Shown piece by piece: positions 43,719 through 52,673 of a stretch of DNA of 64,000 nucleotides. The DNA comes from G963691885 sp963691885 (GTDB lineage Bacteria; Pseudomonadota; Alphaproteobacteria; UBA8366; Aestuariispiraceae), in assembly GCA_963691885.1 (NCBI GenBank), contig OY829843.1, forward strand, positions 1,984,001 to 2,048,000, read 5' to 3'. How positions within the stretch are numbered: the stretch's first letter is position 1; each line of letters opens with the position of its first letter. The notes beneath the pieces are model-generated. The model was not told the DNA's origin and searched no databases. It was given only the letters and a program-made list of their open reading frames with translations. The position numbers and the translations under genes were made by a program.

Positions 43719-44023
43719 ACCTGTTTTACCTTACTGGTACCGCTAAGGATGTTGCTGGCGATTCGCCTGATTTTTAAATCCGGCGATCTTGTCTGTATTT
43801 GTGGTTTGTGTTTATTACGTATTATTGAAACAAAAACTGTTTATTCCCGCAGAACATTGCGGCCAGCTTTTCCTGTTTTTTTAAAAGGCGAACTGCAGCG
43901 TGCGAGGCGTGAAAAAGCAAAATGCGAAATAGCGGCCAATTGATATGTGTTGCCGGGAACACGCAGCGCATTGAACCGGTTCAATCCGCGAATAGGTTCT
44001 GAAACACTAAGACGGATTGAAAA
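43719..44023. promoter_or_regulatory. Leader region of the long glycan operon
   Basis: This gene-free 305-base stretch precedes the operon. Near its end it carries a perfect 16-bp palindrome, ATTGAACCGGTTCAAT (43970-43985), and an overlapping 8-bp inverted repeat, TCAATCCG (43981-43988) with CGGATTGA (44013-44020), just before the ATG at 44024. A dimeric regulator site or a translation-controlling hairpin would fit. Confidence 0.5.
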
Positions 44024-45634
44024 GTGAAACCTAATGTTCTTCTGATAATTGTGGACGCACTTCGGGCTGACCATCTTGAGATATCAGGATACCCGCGTCC
44101 GGTTTCGCCAAATCTATCCCGTCTGGCTGAGTCCAACCAATACGCCAAGAACTATTTCACAAATGGAAGCGTGACCCAGGTTGCTTTTCCGTCAATCTTC
44201 ACCTCTACCCTGCCACTGGACTTCGGCGGATATAATGACGGGGTTTGGGGGCGTCCAGACACAGTCTCCGAGATTTTTCAGACGCAGGGATACAGTACCG
44301 CGAGTTTCATCACGGGACACCCTTGTTGCACATATTTTGGGTATGGAAGGGGGTTCGACTATGCAGAAGATCTGATAGATCTCAATCAGTGGTTCCGTCA
44401 GATCTTCAAAGTTGAATTGCGAGAGCTTGCGACAGAATGGGAGCAGACGAGAGATACCGATTTACTGGGGAAAATCGTCGATCGGTACAGGGCGCTACTT
44501 AAAGAGACATTGGCACATGTAGAGAGGCTCGATCGCCAGAACGTTCCTTTCCGAGGCAGAAACCGACATAAGCTCCGCAAGCAAATTGAAGGCGAATTGC
44601 AGCTCTTGGCGAAGCAGCCTGACGAAACTGTTGAAAAGCTGCTTACCCTCGATCAGGAGTTTCAGTATTTTCTGGGAAGCTCTGGACCGAGCAAGTTCGA
44701 ACTCGCAATGCAAAAGGCGCAGGCGAACCTGTACCGGGTTGCAAACAGCCGGATCACCTTGCTCAGTAAACGTCGCGCGTATCTCGCTGATATGGTAATC
44801 AAACGATTTTTTGGATGGTTGGACAAACGTGATTCTGGGAGGCCTTTTTTTGGGTCCCTTCATCTGTTTGATCTTCACGAGTCCAAGTTTTTGCTGTCTG
44901 ATTTGACGGCACAACGGGTGCTCGATTTATCGAAACATCTGCCGCACACCTACCGACATCGGGACAAGGCAACGGGCGCTTTTCTATACGACACGATGCT
45001 GTCCATTGTTGATGCAAAAATTGGCGATGTTTTGGAAAGGCTATCTCAATCAGCCGACCTGAAGGATACAAAAATTATCGTGACCGGCGATCATGGTTTC
45101 AGAACCGGAAACCTGAAACGATCTCGCGTGAAGTCCTCCGATATGTCCAGAATGTTCTATGACGAGTTTTTGCGTGTTCCCTGCATTGTAAAAGGTGCGG
45201 GAGAGGCAAAGGTTTCACAACAGATGAGCAGCCACTTGGATCTTGGCCCAACCCTTCTGGATCTGGCTGGTTTGGACATACCGCCATCCTTCAAAGGGCG
45301 ATCTCTGCTTTCGGAAGATCAGGGCCCGGGGTATGTGATAAACGAAAACACCGGCAATGGCGTATGTGACATTGAGAACAAGTCTGTTTTCCTGAGTGTT
45401 CGGACGAATGGCCACAAAGGGATCTATGCGTTGAACGACGAGACTCTTAAGGAGTCTGAATTCTATGATTTGTCCGCAGACCCGCGGGAGCTGACGGATC
45501 ACGCAAAAACGAATGATGGTTTTGTTGACCAACGCCGTCGACTATTGGCAATAGCGCGAGATCGTTGTTTAGAGCTCGGTCGAACAGTAGACCAGCTCGA
45601 CACGCTGGTTGGTGAGCCGTTGGCTTTAACGTAG
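44024..45634 (+). CDS. Alkaline-phosphatase-superfamily (sulfatase-like) enzyme, copy 1
   Basis: A 536-residue protein with the metal Asp in LLIIVDALRADH, the nucleophile region SVTQVAFPSIFTST, a DLHESKF segment and the late Asp-His of VTGDHGFRTG. There is no Cys/Ser-x-Pro-x-Arg motif, so it is not a formylglycine sulfatase; the nucleophile is probably Thr or Ser, as in phosphotransferases. An insertion of about 130 mostly helical residues (about 125-255) lies between these parts. It is paralogous to the gene at 61535 (shared PLDFGGYNDGV / PLDYGGYNEGV). I infer a role in adding or removing phosphate-type groups on the glycan. Confidence 0.82.
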   Translation: MKPNVLLIIVDALRADHLEISGYPRPVSPNLSRLAESNQYAKNYFTNGSVTQVAFPSIFTSTLPLDFGGYNDGVWGRPDTVSEIFQTQGYSTASFITGHPCCTYFGYGRGFDYAEDLIDLNQWFRQIFKVELRELATEWEQTRDTDLLGKIVDRYRALLKETLAHVERLDRQNVPFRGRNRHKLRKQIEGELQLLAKQPDETVEKLLTLDQEFQYFLGSSGPSKFELAMQKAQANLYRVANSRITLLSKRRAYLADMVIKRFFGWLDKRDSGRPFFGSLHLFDLHESKFLLSDLTAQRVLDLSKHLPHTYRHRDKATGAFLYDTMLSIVDAKIGDVLERLSQSADLKDTKIIVTGDHGFRTGNLKRSRVKSSDMSRMFYDEFLRVPCIVKGAGEAKVSQQMSSHLDLGPTLLDLAGLDIPPSFKGRSLLSEDQGPGYVINENTGNGVCDIENKSVFLSVRTNGHKGIYALNDETLKESEFYDLSADPRELTDHAKTNDGFVDQRRRLLAIARDRCLELGRTVDQLDTLVGEPLALT

Positions 45635-45647
45635 GGAGCCGTTCGAC

Positions 45648-47456
45648 GTGCACAACATCAAATATTATTTGAGTGTAGCGAAAGATGTTGGATTGACGCC
45701 TGCGATGGCCGGACTCCTTCTGTTTATGCAATTTCTGGCCGTTGCTTTCGAAGGTTTGGGCATATCGATGATCTTGCCTGTTTTCGAAGTGATGGAGAGG
45801 CAGGACGCCGAAGGCAATATCACCAATGCTTCGGAATTAACCCGGACGGTATCCGAGGTGCTGAACGCCATTGGCTTGCCCATGAACCTGCCGGTTCTGT
45901 TCGCCACTGTGTTTGTTTGCGTATTGTTAAGGCAGATTGTTACCTATTTTCGTTTGCTGGCCCGCGCCAAGATTCAAGAAGGTATCCTGCATATCGCGCG
46001 TAAGCGAATCTTTAAGGCGTATTTAGATGCGGACTTGCAGTATCAGACATCGAATCACTCTGGTTCCATCGTGAACGGTTTGACGACCGAATTGAAGACC
46101 GCTGCCGCAGGGCTTTTTCATCCCATCGACGGAATCGGTTATGTGATCATGGCGCTTGTCTATGCAGCTGTTGTCGCACTGGTCGCTGGCGTCGAGACGT
46201 TACTGACAATCGTCGTGCTTTGTTGTTCGGGTTTGGCCTTGCGGAATGTCCTTAAACGCAGCACTAAATCCGGTCATCAGGTCCGATCTGCAAATGAATC
46301 GATGGGGTCCTTCATTGTCGACCGTGTCTCCTCGATCCGGTTGATCCGCCTTTCGCAATCTGAGCAACGTGAAGTCAAGGAGATGGATAGGGAGTCAACG
46401 AGTTTGCTTGTGTCATCGATTGCGATGAGACGCTATATGGCCGCCTCAGAACTTATCCTAGAACCCATTATTGTCGCGATTTTTCTGGCCCTTATGTATG
46501 TCGGGTACACCTATTTAAGTATCGAAATCGCGGCGCTCAGCATTTTTCTGGTCATTGCGATTCGCTTTATGCCCACCGTGAAGCAGATCATGCAGACGTT
46601 CCAAAAAACGCTGAATGCGCATGGCAGTCTAACGGCCTTGCAGCAGAGACTGGAAGGGCTTGGTCAGTCGCGTGAACTGGATACGGGTAGCACCGAGCTC
46701 ACGTCAATCCAGCAGTCAATTGAGTTTCGGGAGGTCAGCTACGCCTATGATGAACAGAATGAGAAAGCGCTTCACGACGTCAACGTGACTGTTAAATGCG
46801 GCACGCTGGTCGGTCTTGTGGGGCCAAGCGGTTCCGGCAAATCGACGCTTATCGATCTGTTGCCTGCTTTGCGGCGGCCGCAAACCGGCAAAATCATCAT
46901 CGATGGGGCACCAATTGAGACGTTCACACTGAAGTCTCTGCGTTCCCGCATTGCCTATGTTACACAGCAGCCCTACATCTTCGACGTTTCCATCAAAGAA
47001 CATATCCGCTACGGAAACGCGTCTGCATCAGATGAAGAAATTGCTATCGCCGCCAAGCAGGCCGACGCCCATGACTTCGTGTCCAACCTGCCGGATGGAT
47101 ATGACACACGCATTGGCGAGAAAGGCGGGCGACTGTCTGGTGGGCAACGTCAAAGGCTGGATCTGGCCCGTGCTTTCCTGCAGGATGCAGACATCCTCGT
47201 TATGGATGAGCCAACCAGCAATCTTGATATAGATTCCGAGCAAGAGTTCAAAACGGCGGTCAAGCAGCTTCGCGAGACCACAAATAAGACGATCATTGTA
47301 GCCGCGCACCGCCTCTCGACGATCAAAAATGCTGACCGGATCATCGTTCTGAATAAGGGGCGGGTTGAAGCGCAGGGGTCCCATGACGACTTGTTGATCG
47401 ATAGCCAATGGTACAAACAAGCCTGGGAACGGTATACAGACCATACGCGGGATTAG
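45648..47456 (+). CDS. MsbA-like ABC exporter
   Basis: The 602-residue half-transporter has six N-terminal spans and an ATPase domain with Walker A (VGPSGSGKSTLIDL), signature (LSGGQRQRLDLARAF), Walker B (ILVMDEPTSNLDI) and H-loop (IIVAAHRLSTI). It resembles lipid-linked-glycan flippases such as MsbA and PglK. The GTG at 45648 follows GGGAG, 13 bases after the sulfatase-like gene. It probably moves the lipid-linked sugar product across the inner membrane. Confidence 0.9.
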   Translation: MHNIKYYLSVAKDVGLTPAMAGLLLFMQFLAVAFEGLGISMILPVFEVMERQDAEGNITNASELTRTVSEVLNAIGLPMNLPVLFATVFVCVLLRQIVTYFRLLARAKIQEGILHIARKRIFKAYLDADLQYQTSNHSGSIVNGLTTELKTAAAGLFHPIDGIGYVIMALVYAAVVALVAGVETLLTIVVLCCSGLALRNVLKRSTKSGHQVRSANESMGSFIVDRVSSIRLIRLSQSEQREVKEMDRESTSLLVSSIAMRRYMAASELILEPIIVAIFLALMYVGYTYLSIEIAALSIFLVIAIRFMPTVKQIMQTFQKTLNAHGSLTALQQRLEGLGQSRELDTGSTELTSIQQSIEFREVSYAYDEQNEKALHDVNVTVKCGTLVGLVGPSGSGKSTLIDLLPALRRPQTGKIIIDGAPIETFTLKSLRSRIAYVTQQPYIFDVSIKEHIRYGNASASDEEIAIAAKQADAHDFVSNLPDGYDTRIGEKGGRLSGGQRQRLDLARAFLQDADILVMDEPTSNLDIDSEQEFKTAVKQLRETTNKTIIVAAHRLSTIKNADRIIVLNKGRVEAQGSHDDLLIDSQWYKQAWERYTDHTRD

Positions 47457-47697
47457 TGAGAATATTCAATTAATCTCAAAAGGTTGATCGGACATTGGAT
47501 CCGCCGATGCGACAAACCTGTCGCGCCAGAATGGACGTCAGAATTGATGCGTCACACCAGCACCTTCTTTATTTATCTTGACATTATACGATTATAAAGT
47601 CTTATATCTGAAAACTCGGGTTCTATCCGAGTGCGGTAGCCGTGGGAAAACATGATCTCAAGGCTGTTAACCTGCCGAAGAGCCTCGATATCTTCTC
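47457..47697 (+). promoter_or_regulatory. Intergenic leader with hairpin and ops-like word
   Basis: A short hairpin (ACTCGG at 47614-47619 with CCGAGT at 47627-47632) is followed at once by GCGGTAGCC (47633-47641), which resembles the core of the ops pause signal (GGCGGTAG) of polysaccharide operons. It lies about 57 bases before the SDR start. The likeness may be chance, since ops is best known in gammaproteobacteria. Confidence 0.3.
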
Positions 47698-48465
47698 TTG
47701 AAACAGTTTGAGTTAACAGGACGGAGCGCCGTTGTGACCGGCGCTTTCGGGAGTATTGGCAGTGGGGTTGTTCAGACCTTGCTGGAATGCGGTGCCGATG
47801 TAATGGGTCTCGACGTTGTCGCGCCCGGCGCTGACATCGCCATTGAAGGTGATCAACCGAAATTCAGGGTCGTTGATGTTTCTGACCCGGCAATGGCCGA
47901 ACATATTCCGCAGCAAATCAAGAGTGAACTCGGGCCGTTCGACATCTGGGTTAACGCCGCCTATCCACGGACCGATGACTGGGGTATCGCGGCCTCTGAA
48001 AACGATGCGGAAACCTGGAACAGTAATGTCTCGATGCAGATGACGGCGACATGTCTGCTGACGGAATCCGCCGCGTCAGTGCTCGCGGATAATGCGTCCG
48101 GCGGCACAATCCTCAACATTGCATCCATATACGGTATGGTTGCGCCACAATTTTCCGTCTACCAAGGAACAGCGATGAACACGCCGCCGGCTTATACAGC
48201 CATCAAGGCGGGCATCATCAATCACACCCGTTATGTGGCGGCCAAATATGGTCCGAAAGGTGTCAGGGCAAACGTATTGGCACCCGGCGGAGTGGAGGCG
48301 GGCCAACCGGAATCCTTCGTCAAGAGATACAGTGACCAGACCCATCTCGGACGCATGGCAACCAGTGAGGATATTTCAGGAGCCGCTGCCTTTCTGGTTT
48401 CTGACGCGGCGGCCTATATAACAGGCGTTGTACTGCCGGTTGATGGCGGCTGGACGGCATCGTGA
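47698..48465 (+). CDS. PtmA-like short-chain dehydrogenase
   Basis: The 255-residue SDR has the Rossmann motif VVTGAFGSIGSGVVQ, the NAAYP segment, and a Tyr-x3-Lys active site (PPAYTAIKAGIINHTRYVAA). The preceding YQGTAMNTP resembles the PtmA oxidoreductases of legionaminic-acid and flagellar-glycan pathways. It begins at TTG 47698 without a strong site; the start is uncertain. It overlaps the GNAT gene by four bases and opens the sugar-pathway part of the operon. Confidence 0.85.
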   Translation: MKQFELTGRSAVVTGAFGSIGSGVVQTLLECGADVMGLDVVAPGADIAIEGDQPKFRVVDVSDPAMAEHIPQQIKSELGPFDIWVNAAYPRTDDWGIAASENDAETWNSNVSMQMTATCLLTESAASVLADNASGGTILNIASIYGMVAPQFSVYQGTAMNTPPAYTAIKAGIINHTRYVAAKYGPKGVRANVLAPGGVEAGQPESFVKRYSDQTHLGRMATSEDISGAAAFLVSDAAAYITGVVLPVDGGWTAS

Positions 48466-49067
48466 AGGACAAGGATCGAATTGAATCCCGACTTTGCGGG
48501 AATTCTGTGAAACTGGTCCCATTTACCGAGGTTCATCTTCGCGATCCGAGATATATGTCCTGGCTCCGCGACCGTGATGTCCTCCTGACGCTCAACCTGC
48601 CACGGTATCTTGCTGGCGATGTTACCGAAATCGAGATCGCAAAATACTGTCATTCACTGATCGCATCACCGGATGTGTATTTTTATGCTCTGATTAAGTT
48701 GGATGGGGGGCGGTTCATCGGGACCGTCAAGGCCGGGCCTGTAAATCGCTATGCCGGAACATGTGATCTTGGAATCATGATTGGTGAAAAAGCAGAGTGG
48801 GGGCGCGGTCTTGCGACGGATGCCCTGGATTGCCTGTCTCGACATTTGGTCGATGAGGTTGGAATTCGACGGCTGACAGCTGGTGCCATGGCGAGTAATC
48901 CGGCAATGGTCAAAACCTTTGAGAAGCTGGGTTTCAGGGTCGAGGGCGTGTTCCGTGAGCAGGACCGGGTTGAAGACGAATTTGTCGATCACATCCATCT
49001 GGGATGTTTAAAACATGAGCTTAAGCCGAGATTTGGCGAAGAAAACAAAGCGGGAGATCCCTTGTGA
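48462..49067 (+). CDS. GNAT-family N-acetyltransferase
   Basis: The 201-residue enzyme has the GNAT pattern: IGTVKAGPVNRYAGTCDLGI, the acetyl-CoA loop EWGRGLATDALDCLSRHLV and ASNPAMVKTFEKLGFRVEGV. In nonulosonate pathways a GNAT protein (PseH-type) acetylates the 4-amino sugar intermediate, which fits the aminotransferase genes next to it. GTG start at 48462 overlaps the previous stop (GTGA). Confidence 0.87.
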   Translation: MKDKDRIESRLCGNSVKLVPFTEVHLRDPRYMSWLRDRDVLLTLNLPRYLAGDVTEIEIAKYCHSLIASPDVYFYALIKLDGGRFIGTVKAGPVNRYAGTCDLGIMIGEKAEWGRGLATDALDCLSRHLVDEVGIRRLTAGAMASNPAMVKTFEKLGFRVEGVFREQDRVEDEFVDHIHLGCLKHELKPRFGEENKAGDPL

Positions 49068-50266
49068 AGAATACCTGGCGGTTTGGTGATCGGGAGTTCA
49101 AATACATTCAGGAAGTGCTGGACTCCGGTTTTGGGTCCGGCACTTCAGGCAGTATGAACAATCGTTTTGAAAAGGCTTTTGCCGAGAAAGTTGGTGCCAA
49201 ATTTGCTGTGACCTTCAACTCCGGTACTTCAACCCTTCATGCGGCGCTTGACGCGGTTGGCGTCAATTACGGAGATGAGGTGATTACCGCGCCATTGACT
49301 GTGATTTCGAACCTGGATGTCATCCTGGCACAGAACGCAGTACCGGTCTTTGCCGATATTGATCCGGATACGTTCAATATCGACCCGGCGGATGTGGAGC
49401 GAAAAATCACATCCAGGACAAAGGCCATCATGCCAATCAGTCTTTACGGATTGTCTTGCGATCTCACATCTATTCAAACGATCAGTAAAAAATACAATAT
49501 TCCTGTTATAAATGACGCCGCTGAAGCTTTCGGATCGACATGCGAGGGTCGAAAGATTGCGGAAATGGCTGATATCACGAGTTATTCGACGGAGAACTCC
49601 AAACACATCACGACTGGGGATGGGGGTATTGTCGTCACGGATAACGAAGAATACGCGAATAAAATGCGGAAATTCGGCAGTTTGGGATATGCGGCCCTCA
49701 AAGCAAAAGATGGCCGGATCAGAAACAATAAGGATATCTTTCAGGACCCGACCTACAAACGCCACGACGCTTTCGGGTATAACTATCGCATGCCCGAAGT
49801 GGCCGCTGCCCTTGGCCTTGCGCAGACCGAACGTCTTGAATGGTTCCTTGACCTCCGCCATCGCATTTCCCGCATGTATCTCGATCTCATCGAGGAGCGT
49901 TGCGATTACTTGATCCCGCAGAAAATCCCGGCGAACTACCACAATTCTTATTGGACGATCGCCCTGCGTTACGAACGCGATGATGTATCCTGGCAAGATT
50001 TCAGAATGAAATATACGGAGTTTGGTGGCGACGGGATTTATGCGGCCTGGGCCCTGTTATATCACGAGACCATTATGACTTCTGGTACGTGGAAAAAGCG
50101 CTGCCCGCCTCTCTATGACGGGTTGTCATTTCCCGAGGCCGGAACATGTCCAAATGCGGAAGCGGTCCAGCCAAAGATAATGCAGTTTGTGAATAATTAC
50201 GGAAGTACAGAAGAGGCTGAGGACAAAGTCGAAGCGCTTCGTAAGACGATTGAGTATTTCGCATGA
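49064..50266 (+). CDS. DegT/DnrJ-family PLP sugar aminotransferase, copy 1
   Basis: A 400-residue PLP enzyme with GTSTLHAALDAVGVNYGDEV, the Asp in PVINDAAEAFGS and the PLP-binding Lys in TENSKHITTGDGGIVV. It transfers an amino group to a keto-sugar nucleotide, the LegC/PseC or perosamine-type step. Start GTG 49064 overlaps the GNAT stop by four bases. A second, different family member lies at 55397, so two amino groups may be installed or the two act on different sugars. Confidence 0.9.
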   Translation: MKNTWRFGDREFKYIQEVLDSGFGSGTSGSMNNRFEKAFAEKVGAKFAVTFNSGTSTLHAALDAVGVNYGDEVITAPLTVISNLDVILAQNAVPVFADIDPDTFNIDPADVERKITSRTKAIMPISLYGLSCDLTSIQTISKKYNIPVINDAAEAFGSTCEGRKIAEMADITSYSTENSKHITTGDGGIVVTDNEEYANKMRKFGSLGYAALKAKDGRIRNNKDIFQDPTYKRHDAFGYNYRMPEVAAALGLAQTERLEWFLDLRHRISRMYLDLIEERCDYLIPQKIPANYHNSYWTIALRYERDDVSWQDFRMKYTEFGGDGIYAAWALLYHETIMTSGTWKKRCPPLYDGLSFPEAGTCPNAEAVQPKIMQFVNNYGSTEEAEDKVEALRKTIEYFA

Positions 50267-51063
50267 GGATCGGGGCGCTGATTCCCGTTCGTCTCAGCTC
50301 CGAGCGCCTGCCGGGAAAGGCTTTAATGAAGCTGGGCAATGGTTGCGTCATTGATCAGATTCTTCTGCGTGCCGAGGCATGCGACCATATCAAGGACAAA
50401 GCTGATATTGTTGTCTGTACAACCGGGGCTGCCGCTGATGATCCCTTGGTCAACCATGTGACCGCGGCGGGTTATTCGGTGTTTCGCGGGCATACGGATG
50501 ACATTATTCGGCGCTTTGGCGACGCAATGGCGCATTTTTCATTTGATGCAGTGGTGCAGATTGATGGCGATGATCCGTTTAGCGCAACTGAATATATGAA
50601 CGCAACGATGGATGCCGTAATAGCAGATCAGCATCTCGATATCGCGATCGTAAATGGTCTGCCGCTTGGTGTCGCTGTGAAGAGTTTTACGCGGGCTGCA
50701 ATGGAAAAGGTACTGGCCCAATACCAGACAGCCCGGAACGATACAGGTTTCATTTATTTCTTCACCAAGAGCGGGATTTGTACCGTTCGCGAGCTAGACC
50801 CGATAAGTGATGATCATGTTCATGAAACAGTGCGTCTGACATTGGATTATCCGGATGACCTCAAGATGATGAACGCTCTGATCGACGCGTGTCCCGACCA
50901 ACAACCGGTTTCGTTGAGTGAGCTTGTTCAGGTGGTTTACGACAATCCGGGGCTTGTCGATGTGAACCGATATGTCGAAGAAGAGTATTGGCAGCGCACT
51001 GCGGACAAAGTGCATCTGGAATATCGAGACGCTTCGGGTGAAGTGCAGACGATCAAAGCATGA
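50263..51063 (+). CDS. CMP-sugar cytidylyltransferase (SpsF/NeuA-like)
   Basis: A 266-residue CTP transferase with the nucleotide-binding start IGALIPVRLSSERLPGKALM, the VFRGHTDDIIRRFGDAM segment and VVQIDGDDPF. It most likely activates the nonulosonic acid with CMP, the step after the NeuB-type synthase at 56549. SpsF-type enzymes acting on other acids are possible. ATG at 50263 overlaps the aminotransferase stop (ATGA). Confidence 0.85.
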   Translation: MRIGALIPVRLSSERLPGKALMKLGNGCVIDQILLRAEACDHIKDKADIVVCTTGAAADDPLVNHVTAAGYSVFRGHTDDIIRRFGDAMAHFSFDAVVQIDGDDPFSATEYMNATMDAVIADQHLDIAIVNGLPLGVAVKSFTRAAMEKVLAQYQTARNDTGFIYFFTKSGICTVRELDPISDDHVHETVRLTLDYPDDLKMMNALIDACPDQQPVSLSELVQVVYDNPGLVDVNRYVEEEYWQRTADKVHLEYRDASGEVQTIKA

Positions 51064-52673
51064 CGAAAAAAACAAACATGCCAGTTAACAGTTCCGGACG
51101 CGAATATATATGGGTTCTGGCCAACACATATACACGCTGGCTCTGGCCTGGAATGCTTGAGCATTTATGTGAGATATCCGGCCTGCCTGGTTTGCTGATT
51201 GTAAACACCGACCAGGATCGGACCTATTACGAAAAGAAATTTTCCGGATCCCAGTCCGTGGAAATTGTGGTGCGCCGGAACCCGTATAATGACGTTGTCG
51301 ACGGCGCGAATGCCGATGGTATGGACAAAGGGGTGGTGGATGCGGCCTGTGCGATCGAGGACCGTTTTGATATCAAAATCAACAGAGCATTCACCCTTGC
51401 GGATCGACATCTTGGCCGAGGCTATCTCACACTTGGTCATGGTCATCCGGAGTCCAGCATATCAGAGAACGCATCTTACGGTACGGCTCTTTCCGCTGCG
51501 GTGACACAGTTTGAATATACTGAGGATTTGTTCAACACCTACCCGCCGCGGGTCGTAGTCAGTTATTACTCAGGGGGTGGTTTGGCTGGAAAGCCATTTG
51601 CGCTGCTCTGTAGAGAAAAGAGCATTCCATTCAAAACGCTCTGTCCCGCACGCTTTGGCGATTTGATGTTCTGGGCTGATGACGAGTTTGAGGGGAACAG
51701 CGAACTGGCCCGTTACCTGTCTCAGCCGGCACCCGTTCTGAGCGATGACGAGATTGCAGATATAACGGCGGGCCTGAAGCCGACAGGGCTTTCAACCAAT
51801 CCTGCCGCCATGAGTGAAGTCAAAAAATCCCGGGACTTTACCTACGCTTTGAAGATGACCATGTCGGTGGTTGCTCGGCACTATTATGGGCTGCTTCGCG
51901 GGTATTCCTTTTCGAAAGTGGGCTACAAATGGTGGTCAAAGGTGGCGTTTTACTGGCGCGCACGTGAACATTGGAAACAGGTGGACACGTATTCCGTCTC
52001 TGAGTTGCCGAAACGCCCCGGTCAAAAGCTGGTATACTTTCCTCTGCAGCAGGAACCGGAAGCGTCCACGCTTGTATTGTCGCCGGAACATGCCGATCAG
52101 GCCGCGACAATCATCGAGCTTTCGCTGCAACTGCCGGCAAATGCTATCCTTGTGGTCAAGGAGCATATCTGGCAGATCGGGCGTCGGCCAAACGGCTTTT
52201 ATCGCCGTCTCCGACAGGTTCCCAATGTCGTGCTGATGCATCCGTTGTGTAACAGTTTGGAAATTATCCGGTCCTCTGACTTGATCTGTACGATTTCCAG
52301 TTCCGCTGGTTTTGAGGCGGCTGCCCTTGGAAAGCGTGCCTTGTTCTTCTGGGATAAAGCACCAATTTCGATGCTGCCGAATGTTACTATTCTGTCCAAG
52401 TTTCAGGGTGAAAAGACAATCGCCGAGTTGCTCGCGGATATCGACCCGTCCGAGGCGAAAGCCTATCAGAACGCCGGTGCGGTCTTCCTGAAACGATTGA
52501 CCGAGTTCAGCATGGATCTTGCCCCGCTCAAGATTCACAAACGCCAGCAGGCGCCGACGAACGAAGAGCTGGAATTCTTGTCTGAAGATCTGATCCAGCA
52601 TGTTTTGGCATCAAGCAACATTCCCGAAACGCCCGATGGTGTTGATCTGAAAACTGGAGGAAATTCTTTATGA
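51060..52673 (+). CDS. KpsS/KpsC-like capsule-type glycosyltransferase
   Basis: A 537-residue protein. Its C-terminal half (LVYFPLQQEPEASTLVLSPE, AILVVKEHIWQIGRRPNGFY, VLMHPLCNSLEIIRSSDLIC, SSAGFEAAALGKRALFFW) matches the capsule-synthesis (KpsS/KpsC) type of transferase, which builds Kdo-like linkers. The N-terminal half (YIWVLANTYTRWLWPGMLEH) is less clear. It likely adds the nonulosonic acid or related acid to an acceptor. Overlaps both neighbours by four bases. Confidence 0.75.
   Translation: MTKKTNMPVNSSGREYIWVLANTYTRWLWPGMLEHLCEISGLPGLLIVNTDQDRTYYEKKFSGSQSVEIVVRRNPYNDVVDGANADGMDKGVVDAACAIEDRFDIKINRAFTLADRHLGRGYLTLGHGHPESSISENASYGTALSAAVTQFEYTEDLFNTYPPRVVVSYYSGGGLAGKPFALLCREKSIPFKTLCPARFGDLMFWADDEFEGNSELARYLSQPAPVLSDDEIADITAGLKPTGLSTNPAAMSEVKKSRDFTYALKMTMSVVARHYYGLLRGYSFSKVGYKWWSKVAFYWRAREHWKQVDTYSVSELPKRPGQKLVYFPLQQEPEASTLVLSPEHADQAATIIELSLQLPANAILVVKEHIWQIGRRPNGFYRRLRQVPNVVLMHPLCNSLEIIRSSDLICTISSSAGFEAAALGKRALFFWDKAPISMLPNVTILSKFQGEKTIAELLADIDPSEAKAYQNAGAVFLKRLTEFSMDLAPLKIHKRQQAPTNEELEFLSEDLIQHVLASSNIPETPDGVDLKTGGNSL

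Noticed and set aside
44024..45634. Formylglycine-dependent sulfatase
   Set aside because: No Cys/Ser-x-Pro-x-Arg motif is present in the nucleophile region.
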